A stretch of DNA of 64,000 nucleotides, from positions 1 to 64,000 of IMG/VR virus record IMGVR_UViG_3300023174_003073; one strand, written 5' to 3'. The notes beneath the pieces were generated by a model. The model had not been told where the DNA came from. It worked only from the letters and a program-made list of their open reading frames with translations, and made no database searches. The position numbers were made by a program, and so were the translations under genes. Shown here one piece after another: positions 1-6,293 of this stretch; the stretch's first letter is position 1; each line of letters begins with the position of its first letter. The DNA comes from a virus.

Positions 1-108
1 GACATTTTTTCCTGTAAAGAGTATAATATCGAAACAGCAAAAGAAGTTGTAAGGGAATATTTTGGTGCTACTAAAATGAAATCAACCTTCATTGAGCGCC
101 AAGCATAA
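1..108 (+). CDS. 3' end of an unidentified gene
   Basis: An open frame enters from the left edge and stops at TAA 106-108, giving 35 C-terminal residues ending in IERQA. It lies immediately before tRNA-Arg. Too little remains to assign a family; the start is outside the window. Confidence 0.6.
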   Translation, partial: DIFSCKEYNIETAKEVVREYFGATKMKSTFIERQA

Positions 109-112
109 ATTT

Positions 113-187
113 CCGGCGTTAGTATAATGGATAATACAGCGGTCTTCTACACCGTGAATGTGGGTTCGATTCCTGCACGCCGGACCA
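113..187 (+). tRNA. tRNA-Arg(TCT)
   Basis: Cloverleaf with acceptor CCGGCGT/ACGCCGG, D-stem GTAT/ATAC, anticodon loop CTTCTAC and T-loop TTCGATT, discriminator A and encoded CCA. It reads AGA codons, which AT-rich genomes favour. Confidence 0.93.
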
Positions 188-188
188 A

Positions 189-767
189 TTACTTAATAAA
201 TAATTGCCAATCTTCCATACTATAATGATAGTTTTCTAATATATCTAGCATTTTGATAAAAACTATCATTGTCTTTTTATGACCGGCAAGTTCAGTTCGT
301 GTATGCGTGATTTTTCTCTCTACTATTGCTTGTAGAAAGTTTTCACCTTCTTTTTTCAATTTGATTTTTTTACTAACGATGTTTAATTTTCGTATAGTGT
401 TCTCGCATTCATTGATGGCACCAGTAGTGTTTCTCTGAGCCTCATATATGTCAAGTTTCATCTTTAATATTAAATCATCAAATTCTGGGTTTATCTGTAA
501 AGTATGATGCGATATCATATTAGCAAGTCTACCTAAAATTTCATTCTCAATGCCGGCTTCTTCATAATGTTCGCCGGTTGAATCATAGTGTGAACGTTTC
601 GTTGGATCACTTAGTATTTCATATGCTAACTTGATTTTTTTGAATTTCTCTTCGGATCCCCCTTTATCAGGGTGGTGTGTTTGGGCTAGTGTTCTATATT
701 TTTGTTTGATTTCATCAGGAGTGCATGTAGGTGACAATCCAAGTTCTTCATATAAGGTAGTATCCAT
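189..767 (-). CDS. J-domain (DnaJ-like) co-chaperone
   Basis: 192 aa. Residues 1-65 form a J domain with the HPD tripeptide in HHPDKGG and the usual helix II/III arrangement (YRTLAQT before it, LAYEILSDP after it). The rest is a charged helical tail without Gly/Phe linker, zinc-finger or C-terminal substrate domains, so it is a minimal J-protein rather than full DnaJ. J domains stimulate the ATPase of Hsp70. The window also encodes a DnaK at 56.3-58.2 kb, which makes that chaperone, or the host DnaK, the likely partner. It is transcribed away from the tRNA array and its 3' end abuts tRNA-Arg. Confidence 0.85.
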   Translation of the reverse strand: MDTTLYEELGLSPTCTPDEIKQKYRTLAQTHHPDKGGSEEKFKKIKLAYEILSDPTKRSHYDSTGEHYEEAGIENEILGRLANMISHHTLQINPEFDDLILKMKLDIYEAQRNTTGAINECENTIRKLNIVSKKIKLKKEGENFLQAIVERKITHTRTELAGHKKTMIVFIKMLDILENYHYSMEDWQLFIK

Positions 768-805
768 AACGTATTTATCGTGTTGTGTTTTTGCAACAAC
801 AACGG

Positions 806-834
806 TTTACAACAAATACGTTTGGTGTTATACT
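806..834 (+). promoter_or_regulatory. Sigma70-type promoter P1 of the RNA region
   Basis: TTTACA at 806-811, 17-nt spacer, TATACT at 829-834. The predicted transcript starts with AATGAGTTGAG at 841, the same initial sequence as the second promoter. Confidence 0.65.
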
Positions 835-910
835 ATCTTTAATGAGTTGAGAGATTGATTCAAAGGTAAGTTGAAGATTCTAAGTGACGTAGAAATACAA
901 CACAAAAGAA

Positions 911-939
911 TTGACGATAAATCTGTTTAGATGTATAAT
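911..939 (+). promoter_or_regulatory. Sigma70-type promoter P2 of the RNA region
   Basis: TTGACG at 911-916, 17-nt spacer, TATAAT at 934-939. Predicted start at about 946, again AATGAGTTGAG. No convincing coding frame follows before 1843, so the product is probably structural RNA plus tRNAs. Confidence 0.75.
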
Positions 940-945
940 ACATTT

Positions 946-1250
946 AATGAGTTGAGAAAGCAGGTTGTTTCAAACAGCAAGACACGCTAGCAATAGCAAA
1001 AAGTCAAGCAGGAAACATTAAATGAGTTTGTGACTCAGCCTAAACTACTCTGAGACCGCTGAGGAACAGTGGTATCACAAGGGACCCATGTCAACATGGG
1101 TCCTCAGAGTATAAAGCAGAGGGAGAAAGTTCCCCGAGGCTGGCAGTTGAAAAATTACTGCCAAATGATTAAACAACGCAGTCGATTGAGACTAGTTGTA
1201 ATGTTCGTTAAAATTTTAATTTTTCGTATAGCCCTGTTTAAGTTACAGGG
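946..1250 (+). ncRNA. Candidate large structured RNA, 5' domain
   Basis: About 300 nt downstream of P2 with no supported ORF but at least six strong stems. An 8-bp stem (1047-1054/1103-1110) closes a three-way junction holding a 7-bp hairpin (1055-1061/1067-1073) and a perfect 9-bp hairpin with TCAA loop (1082-1090/1095-1103, sharing one base with the closing stem). Further hairpins lie at 1121-1134, 1141-1163, 1173-1199 and 1232-1250. This density is not expected by chance. Its position, in a phage-like genome beside tRNAs, matches where the giant phage RNAs GOLLD and ROOL occur, but I cannot align it to either family. Confidence 0.5.
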
Positions 1251-1251
1251 A

Positions 1252-1482
1252 CTATATGAAAACACATTAGGGTTACCTAGTCCGTTAGGGGTGAACGAAG
1301 GTTGATACGAACCGGATACCCATGAAGCAGGAGGGTTCTAGAGTATGACGAGACACCATCGAGTCAAAGGGCAAGAACTATACCAAACTCCAGGGAGGCG
1401 ACGGAACAACTAGGCACGTAATGAGGTCTTGACGCAAGTTGGTGATGAGTGTCAAAAACTTCCCTAATGTATTTTCATATAG
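1252..1482 (+). ncRNA. Stem-bounded RNA element A
   Basis: A 21-nt terminal stem pairs 1252-1272 with 1462-1482, with a single C.A mismatch. It encloses about 190 nt that contain smaller hairpins, for example GGTT/AACC around 1300-1313. No supported ORF. It may be the 3' domain of the RNA beginning at 946. Its ends resemble those of elements B, C and D. Confidence 0.5.
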
Positions 1483-1487
1483 TAGTT

Positions 1488-1566
1488 ATATGTAAACATG
1501 CTTCAGCGGGATAGCCCGTGTTGGATAGTTTCTGTTTAGTACAGTATCCGAAGTGTGTTTTCATAT
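1488..1566 (+). ncRNA. Stem-bounded RNA element B
   Basis: 1488-1504 pairs with 1550-1566 (16 of 17 positions including wobbles). The inside holds two hairpins, CGGG-ATAG-CCCG and one closed by GGATA/TATCC. The element ends 5 nt before tRNA-Glu. The right end repeats the CATATAGTA of element A. Confidence 0.5.
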
Positions 1567-1571
1567 AGTAT

Positions 1572-1646
1572 GCTCGGGTCGTCTATCGGTTAGGACACAT
1601 GCCTTTCACGTATGTAAGAGGGGTTCGATTCCCCTTCCGAGTACCA
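1572..1646 (+). tRNA. tRNA-Glu(TTC)
   Basis: Anticodon loop CTTTCAC on a 5-bp stem, T-loop TTCGATT, acceptor closed by a G.U first pair, discriminator A, encoded CCA. Confidence 0.92.
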
Positions 1647-1651
1647 AATAT

Positions 1652-1730
1652 GCACCGCTAGCTCAGTCTGGCCTAAGGCGCCGCCCTGTCACGGCGGAGA
1701 TCACGGGTTCGAATCCCGTGCGGTGCGCCA
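1652..1730 (+). tRNA. tRNA-Asp(GTC)
   Basis: Acceptor GCACCGC/GCGGTGC, anticodon loop CTGTCAC on CCGCC/GGCGG, discriminator G as usual for Asp, encoded CCA. Confidence 0.94.
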
Positions 1731-1735
1731 AATAT

Positions 1736-1827
1736 GTTGAGTTGGATGAGTGGTTTAAATCAACACCCTGCTAAGGTGTCGCCTGTAGTAATATGGGCCG
1801 TGGGTTCAAATCCCACACTCAACGCCA
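1736..1827 (+). tRNA. tRNA-Ser(GCT)
   Basis: Class II tRNA with long variable arm, acceptor GTTGAGT/ACTCAAC, anticodon loop CTGCTAA, discriminator G, encoded CCA. Confidence 0.93.
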
Positions 1828-1842
1828 GAGTTAAATAAAGTT

Positions 1843-2358
1843 ATGAAAGAATTTTACGATACAAAAGATTTTCCCTTTGTCAAAGAGTTTGAAAACAATT
1901 GGGAAAAGATATACAATGAATGTAAGAACATTCAGCCTTGGATGATTAATTGGCCAATGAACGCACAAGACAATACTAATTGGAATGTGTTTGGATTGTA
2001 TTCTTGGCCTGACGGTAATCCAGTAGAATTACATTGCAGTGCGTGTCCATTCACTGCTAATTTGATAAATTCAGTTGTACCTAATCATAGGACAGCATCG
2101 TTTTCAAAACTGAAAGCAAATTCAGTTATCAAGCCTCATGTGGGTTACAACGGTGATGTATTAAGAATGCATTTAGGATTGTATATACCTGAAGGTGATT
2201 GTGCAATTAAAGTAGGTAACAGTACTTTTAATTGGAAGAACGGAGAAGCATTAGTATTTGATGACAGACTAATGCATGAGACTTGGAACAACACAAATGA
2301 AGATAGATTAGTTTTTATCATTGACTTTGTACCTGACTTCAAGTTAGAATCTCTATAA
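1843..2358 (+). CDS. Aspartyl/asparaginyl beta-hydroxylase family oxygenase
   Basis: 171 aa. The second half shows the family pattern: KPHVGYNG with the first iron-binding His, LRMHLGLYIP, a Trp-Lys-Asn-Gly turn, FDDRLMHETWN with the second iron His, then a conserved Arg (DRLVFIIDF) expected to bind 2-oxoglutarate. These enzymes use Fe(II), O2 and 2-oxoglutarate to hydroxylate Asp/Asn side chains, and free-standing short versions occur in large phages. The substrate here is unknown. It sits between tRNA-Ser and a structured tract, so it is probably co-transcribed with the tRNA array. Confidence 0.85.
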   Translation: MKEFYDTKDFPFVKEFENNWEKIYNECKNIQPWMINWPMNAQDNTNWNVFGLYSWPDGNPVELHCSACPFTANLINSVVPNHRTASFSKLKANSVIKPHVGYNGDVLRMHLGLYIPEGDCAIKVGNSTFNWKNGEALVFDDRLMHETWNNTNEDRLVFIIDFVPDFKLESL

Positions 2359-2555
2359 GAACGTTCTAGCGTCACTAGATACTCTGACCCGGAGGATGAG
2401 AAGTACAATGACATGTACGGGTGGTACACTTTAAACCGAAAGTGCGTTAGCAATACGATAACGGTCCCTGTCGGGAAGCGGGTGGAGGGTGCATGTGATG
2501 ACTCCAAAGGTTTGATGCACTATAATTACCGCCGAGGGATGCAGAGCATTTATAT
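2359..2555 (+). ncRNA. Structured non-coding tract before tRNA-Cys
   Basis: No supported ORF. Hairpins are visible at 2403-2418 (GTAC arms), 2427-2444 (CACTTT/AAAGTG), 2465-2476 (TCCC/GGGA) and 2489-2520 (GTGCAT/ATGCAC). The boundaries are unknown and the tract runs into tRNA-Cys. It may be a separate small RNA or a processed spacer. Confidence 0.35.
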
Positions 2556-2633
2556 GTCTCGGTACCAGAGTGATTTAATGGCTCCGCCTGCAAAGCGGCT
2601 GATTCGTAGGTTTGAATCCTACCCGAGACTCCA
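2556..2633 (+). tRNA. tRNA-Cys(GCA)
   Basis: Acceptor GTCTCGG/CCGAGAC, anticodon loop CTGCAAA on CCGC/GCGG, discriminator U as expected for Cys, encoded CCA. Confidence 0.9.
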
Positions 2634-2653
2634 AGTTTTTAAAGGAGAACATT

Positions 2654-2782
2654 GTGGCGCACAAGCAACAAGGTATTCTAACACGTAGTCCTCAATGGTG
2701 GAAACACCTTAGAGATTGGAAGCGAGTGTTCTGGAAATCAGAACGACAAGCACAAAAGAGAAATTTTAACAAAGGTGAATGA
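2654..2782 (+). CDS. Small basic Trp-rich protein
   Basis: 42 aa from a GTG start preceded by AAAGGAGA. Rich in Lys, Arg and Trp, with SPQWWKHLRDWKR in the middle. No domain recognised. The ribosome site and the position just after tRNA-Cys support expression; a nucleic-acid role is only a guess from the charge. Confidence 0.6.
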   Translation: MAHKQQGILTRSPQWWKHLRDWKRVFWKSERQAQKRNFNKGE

Positions 2783-2870
2783 CATGAAACGTAGTAAACG
2801 TTAGTGTCATCTTTAGACTTCCATGTATGGTCTAGGGATGGCACGTAAAAGAAAATCTAATACGTACTAT

Positions 2871-2945
2871 CCCTTCGAGGTGTTATGGTAGCATACTCGG
2901 CTCTTACCCGATGAGGCGTCAGTTCGACTCTGACTGAAGGGACCA
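2871..2945 (+). tRNA. tRNA-Lys(CTT)
   Basis: Acceptor CCCTTCG/TGAAGGG, anticodon loop CTCTTAC, T-arm GTCAG/CTGAC, discriminator A, encoded CCA. One mismatch at the far end of the anticodon stem. Confidence 0.87.
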
Positions 2946-2951
2946 ATTCAT

Positions 2952-3027
2952 GGAAGCATAACTCAATGGCTAGAGTACCCGGCTTTTAACCGGATAGTTG
3001 TGGGTTCGAGTCCCACTGCTTCTACCA
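2952..3027 (+). tRNA. tRNA-Lys(TTT)
   Basis: Anticodon loop CTTTTAA on CCGG/CCGG, acceptor GGAAGCA/TGCTTCT, discriminator A, encoded CCA. Its last bases (TACCA) also form the outer end of element C. Confidence 0.93.
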
Positions 3028-3110
3028 TATAAAAACACATTGAATACTAACTGCGACATCCATCGAAAGGTTAGTAGAAGTCTTGCAAGCCAGTGTGTTT
3101 CTATATGGTA
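3023..3110 (+). ncRNA. Stem-bounded RNA element C
   Basis: 3023-3042 pairs with 3091-3110 (19 of 20 positions). The enclosed 48 nt contain CTAAC/GTTAG and CTTGCAAG. The left arm overlaps the CCA end of tRNA-Lys(TTT), so folding of this stem and tRNA maturation would be mutually exclusive or ordered. Confidence 0.5.
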
Positions 3111-3191
3111 GTTATATAAAAACATATTTGACTAAACTCGGGTTCATCCGTGATAGCAATTGCTACTATATCAAATGTGTTTCTATATGGT
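3111..3191 (+). ncRNA. Stem-bounded RNA element D
   Basis: 3111-3131 pairs with 3171-3191 (20 of 21 including wobbles). Inside are CGG-GTTCAT-CCG and the palindrome TAGCAATTGCTA. The right arm repeats the TGTGTTTCTATATGGTA of element C. It ends 8 nt before tRNA-Tyr. Confidence 0.5.
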
Positions 3192-3199
3192 AAAAATTT

Positions 3200-3285
3200 G
3201 GAGGTGTAGGAAAATTGGTAACCCCAGTGGACTGTAAATCCGCCGCCCCTGTGCATTGTTGGTTCGACCCCAGCCACCTCCACCA
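3200..3285 (+). tRNA. tRNA-Tyr(GTA)
   Basis: Class II tRNA, acceptor GGAGGTG/CACCTCC, anticodon loop CTGTAAA on GTGGA/TCCGC, long variable arm, discriminator A, encoded CCA. Confidence 0.93.
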
Positions 3286-3540
3286 AGTTTTGTAAGTGTT
3301 AGCAAGTGAAATCACGCTATTCAGTATTCTTCGAAGGTTCTGTATAGTAGAAGGTTGCGGGTTCGATGCCCGACTGGTCGCTTGAGTGGGACCGGTATAC
3401 ATGATGGCGTATCAGCTGGATGAATCCCAAGTAACGTACCGACTACTGTCCGGACTTGTATAATCAGTTGAATGGTGCTAATAATGTGGTAGCACTACTT
3501 ACAAATTAAATAAATTATTCGCAAAAAGTATAAATACAGT
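3286..3540 (+). other. Structured gene-free tract with a tRNA-like T-arm
   Basis: About 250 nt without a supported ORF. It contains CGGG-TTCGATG-CCCG, which looks like a tRNA T-arm, flanked at a distance by complementary CAAGTGA and TCGCTTG, and a GTGCTA/TAGCAC hairpin near 3475. It could be a decayed tRNA or another structured RNA. No CCA end or clear anticodon arm was found. Confidence 0.3.
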
Positions 3541-3558
3541 GTTAATGAGGAAAATCTA

Positions 3559-3951
3559 ATGTATAAATTTTTACACAGCTATTATCATCCTGAAGGACAT
3601 CCTATAGCAAGAATATTAAATTCATATGAAATTAAATTTTGGGAATTTTTGCAAAATTGCTGGAATATTCCAGGATTAGAACCTGTAATAGAGTTCTTTA
3701 GAAGTGAAGATTACACCACTGAAGCTATTACATGGAGTTGGGAAACTAAAGAAAAATATGATGAATGGATTACAGTAGCCGGTAGCAAATGGAGTTCTGC
3801 ACTAGTACTTGGTGAAATTTACAGCGACTCGGTTGGAGTAACGCAAACTCATAATCTTCCTGATTATAATGTAGAGCCAGCAGCCGATATGATAGCAACA
3901 ACAGTTGAAGATGTAATGTTGGATTATGGTAAATCTCAAATTACTCAGTAA
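3559..3951 (+). CDS. Hypothetical protein, 130 aa
   Basis: Acidic soluble protein with many aromatic residues near the N-terminus. ATG preceded by GAGGAAAA. No family recognised. It ends 7 bp inside the convergent gene that follows. Confidence 0.65.
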   Translation: MYKFLHSYYHPEGHPIARILNSYEIKFWEFLQNCWNIPGLEPVIEFFRSEDYTTEAITWSWETKEKYDEWITVAGSKWSSALVLGEIYSDSVGVTQTHNLPDYNVEPAADMIATTVEDVMLDYGKSQITQ

Positions 3952-4514
3952 TCTATTATATATTCTTTAAAAATTAATTTAGCAGTACCCATTGGAATTA
4001 TATTACCATCAAAGTCATGTAGTACCATAGTCAATGATCTTCTTATACCACCAAACGTAATCATTTGATGGGGGATCCCTACTTGAATTAAACTAGGTAA
4101 TCCGATTTTATTAGAATATATTTTCTCTAATTTGTAACGTTCAAATACTGTATATTTTCTTATAACATTTTCGGGTGCATCACTGTTTTCCATGATATCA
4201 GCATCTACTGGTATGTTTGCTTTGTAATTATACCAAGACATTTCGTGATGCTCTCCCCATACCCAAATTAATTTTGACATATCACCAGTACCATGCAAAT
4301 CTGAATGGATTGGTCCTGGTTGATACGCATCCCCGTATACATCATAAAAACTAGAAATTGTAGTAATGACAATGCCCTTAGTTTTTAAAAAATCTAATAA
4401 TTTTGGTTCGATAAATTCTACAGGAATTAAATTCCAACCTTCTTTTGGTAAGTCATCCATAGGAATTTTTAATGGGTTTAAATCTAATTTTAAGTTAATG
4501 CATAAATCATTCAT
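3945..4514 (-). CDS. Possible 2-oxoglutarate/Fe(II) oxygenase-like protein
   Basis: 189 aa. A double-stranded beta-helix oxygenase is suggested by PIHSDLHG (His-x-Asp iron pair), WVWGEHHEMSWY, and a later GIPHQM plus RRSLTMVL (distal His, then Arg). The overall layout resembles phage 2OG hydroxylases, but the match is by motif spacing only. Substrate unknown. Confidence 0.55.
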   Translation of the reverse strand: MNDLCINLKLDLNPLKIPMDDLPKEGWNLIPVEFIEPKLLDFLKTKGIVITTISSFYDVYGDAYQPGPIHSDLHGTGDMSKLIWVWGEHHEMSWYNYKANIPVDADIMENSDAPENVIRKYTVFERYKLEKIYSNKIGLPSLIQVGIPHQMITFGGIRRSLTMVLHDFDGNIIPMGTAKLIFKEYIIDY

Positions 4515-4552
4515 ATAATATTACCTATAGCAATATTTATTATAAGTAAAAG

Positions 4553-5092
4553 ATGTTTAATAAAGATAGTTTCAGTAACGGACAAATTGATAGCAAGTTA
4601 TGGCTATGCCGAGAACTAGAGAATTTAGGTTGGACGTCTGACCTAACACATATCTATGGTGGTTGGTATGGCGTACTTGCTTTTTTGTTATTAACTAGAG
4701 AGAAATTTGTTGTCAATCGTATTAATAGTTTTGACATTGATCCAGAATGTGAATCAATAGCAGATATGATTAATAATAACTATGTTTTCAAAGAATGGAA
4801 GTTTAAAGCACATACCAGTGATTGCAATACTATGATTAGCAATGCAGATTTGATTATCAACACATCCAGCGAACATTTTGAAACAATGGATTGGTTTGAT
4901 AATATTAAATCAGGAACAAGAGTTATCATACAAGGTAATGACATGGATCACGATGACCATGTTGTTCATAGTGATACACTAGAAAAATTTATAAAGCAGT
5001 ATCCATTAAGTGAAATTGCATATCAAGGTGAGTTAGAATTCATTTACCCTGATTGGAACTTTCATAGATATATGCTTATTGGTAAAAAATAA
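4553..5092 (+). CDS. Class I SAM-dependent methyltransferase-like protein
   Basis: 179 aa. IYGGWYGVLAFLLL fits the glycine-bearing SAM loop and SFDIDPEC the acidic residue after strand 2 that binds the ribose. DLIINTSSEH is in the motif IV position. Proteins of this kind recur in T4-like and large phages. Substrate unknown. Followed 2 nt later by tRNA-Trp. Confidence 0.65.
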   Translation: MFNKDSFSNGQIDSKLWLCRELENLGWTSDLTHIYGGWYGVLAFLLLTREKFVVNRINSFDIDPECESIADMINNNYVFKEWKFKAHTSDCNTMISNADLIINTSSEHFETMDWFDNIKSGTRVIIQGNDMDHDDHVVHSDTLEKFIKQYPLSEIAYQGELEFIYPDWNFHRYMLIGKK

Positions 5093-5093
5093 T

Positions 5094-5167
5094 GTCTTGG
5101 TGGTGTAATGGCAGCATAGCGGTCTCCAAAACCGTTTGTGGGGGTTCGAGTCCCTCCCGGGACGCCA
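5094..5167 (+). tRNA. tRNA-Trp(CCA)
   Basis: Acceptor GTCTTGG/CCGGGAC, anticodon loop CTCCAAA on GCGGT/ACCGT, discriminator G, encoded CCA. Confidence 0.93.
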
Positions 5168-5168
5168 A

Positions 5169-5375
5169 TTATAAGTTATTGAATTCAGGTCCTGCTAGAA
5201 TGAAAGGTTTTTCTTCTAGTATAACGTCATTGACGTATTCTTGTTTCACTATTTGAAACAATGGATTCAAAACAAATTCATTAGGAAGTACCCAAGACAG
5301 TTTAGGATCGTAAGGATCTTTACTAAATGTTTGATATAAAACTTCTACTGTCTGGCGTTGCTCAAATGGAATCAT
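5169..5375 (-). CDS. Hypothetical protein, 68 aa
   Basis: Begins MIPFEQRQTVEVLY. Lies opposite the tRNA array between tRNA-Trp and the next tRNA. No domain recognised. Composition looks protein-like and it fills the gap neatly. Confidence 0.55.
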   Translation of the reverse strand: MIPFEQRQTVEVLYQTFSKDPYDPKLSWVLPNEFVLNPLFQIVKQEYVNDVILEEKPFILAGPEFNNL

Positions 5376-5390
5376 ACAGTATTTATTAAT

Positions 5391-5483
5391 GCCCCTGTAG
5401 TTTAACGGTTAAAACGGCGGATTTATATCCCGTAAGCAACAGATAATTGGTTCATGTGAGTTCGATTCTCGCCGGGGGTACCA
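5391..5483 (+). tRNA. tRNA, probable Ile(TAT), atypical
   Basis: Acceptor GCCCCTG/CGGGGGT, D-stem GTTT/AAAC, T-arm GTGAG/CTCGC, discriminator A and encoded CCA are normal. The most consistent anticodon loop is TTTATAT, giving TAT (AUA codons), but with an A.C pair at 31-39. A variable region of about 22 nt is unusual for Ile and more like Leu/Ser. The identity is uncertain. Confidence 0.7.
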
Positions 5484-5526
5484 AATAGTTTGACAACATA
5501 TAGTAAATGCTATATACTATGTATAT

Positions 5527-5601
5527 GCGGTGTTAGCTCAGTGGTAGAGCAGGGCCCTCATAAGACCTTGGTCGTTGGATCGTTCCCAACACACCGCACC
5601 A
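5527..5601 (+). tRNA. tRNA-Met or Ile2 (CAT)
   Basis: Acceptor GCGGTGT/ACACCGC, anticodon loop CTCATAA, encoded CCA. CTTGGTCG after the anticodon stem recalls the lysidine-modified Ile2 tRNA, so it may read AUA rather than AUG. One mismatch in the anticodon stem. Confidence 0.85.
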
Positions 5602-5612
5602 AATTTTATATT

Positions 5613-6029
5613 ATGGACTTATCAAAAGAAGATGCCGACAAACGTAATAGTTTACCTTATCCAATGGAACTAGGTAGCCCTGCTTTTGCACCTGTCGATG
5701 TTTTTAAAGAAAAGGACATAATACACAATGCTGGCAAACTTCATGCTCAACAAGAGTATGATAGAATCATGGAACAAGTTGAAGTTCTAAAGCGTCAGGC
5801 TGATAGTTTGGCACATAGAATGAAAATAAGTGACATGATGTATAATATCAGTATTACCTTTAAGCCTGTACATGGTAAGATTTATTATGTATACTTAGAC
5901 ACAATTAAGAATGTTCATTGGGTGTCAATGAATCATCCTAACAGTTGGTCAGCACTAGGTATACATCATAAATTTGCAGTTGCTGTTCAACTAATGGGTG
6001 ACAGTAATTGGCAAGAAGTTGAGTTATAA
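5613..6029 (+). CDS. DUF2452-like protein
   Basis: 138 aa from the ATG 11 nt after the preceding tRNA. An earlier in-frame start would lie in that tRNA. A coiled segment (residues 45-70) is followed by YNISITFKPVHGKIYYVY and a C-terminal aromatic region, the arrangement I associate with DUF2452 proteins of large phages. Function unknown. The neighbouring small gene on the other strand overlaps its last 6 bp. Confidence 0.65.
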   Translation: MDLSKEDADKRNSLPYPMELGSPAFAPVDVFKEKDIIHNAGKLHAQQEYDRIMEQVEVLKRQADSLAHRMKISDMMYNISITFKPVHGKIYYVYLDTIKNVHWVSMNHPNSWSALGIHHKFAVAVQLMGDSNWQEVEL

Positions 6030-6188
6030 AGAACGAATGAAGTAAATTGCTGATTCGGTATCAGTAAAGTATTTCATTCTGATTGAGAAAGTGTAAATAT
6101 CATGTACGATGATGTAACAGGTGGAATCGTTACTCATTGAAAGATGGATGAACAATCCTGAATCAGTGATAGCATCGTAAGTGTGCAT
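6024..6188 (-). CDS. Small hypothetical protein
   Basis: 54 aa from ATG 6188 (MHTYDAITDSG). The longer frame upstream is only the antisense of tRNA-Gly. It contains YFTDTESAIYFIRSL at the C-terminus. No clear ribosome site, so moderate support. Confidence 0.45.
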   Translation of the reverse strand: MHTYDAITDSGLFIHLSMSNDSTCYIIVHDIYTFSIRMKYFTDTESAIYFIRSL

Positions 6189-6200
6189 AAAAGTATTTAT

Positions 6201-6274
6201 GCGGGGTTCGTATAGTGGTAATACCTTAGCCTTCCAAGCTAATGCTGAGAGTTCGATTCTCTTACCCCGCTCCA
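6201..6274 (+). tRNA. tRNA-Gly(TCC)
   Basis: Acceptor GCGGGGT/ACCCCGC, anticodon loop CTTCCAA on TTAGC/GCTAA, discriminator U, encoded CCA. Confidence 0.95.
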
Positions 6275-6293
6275 GATTATTAATAGAGCAAAC

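Noticed and set aside
631-858. Plus-strand frame opposite the J-domain gene
   Set aside because: Antisense shadow of a clearly coding gene and it crosses the P1 promoter.
1069-1305. Plus-strand 78-codon frame in the structured region
   Set aside because: It runs through the perfect hairpins, has no ribosome site and an unlikely composition. The region is better explained as RNA.
946-1482. RNase P RNA or tmRNA
   Set aside because: The conserved RNase P core motif and a tmRNA alanine acceptor with tag reading frame were not found.
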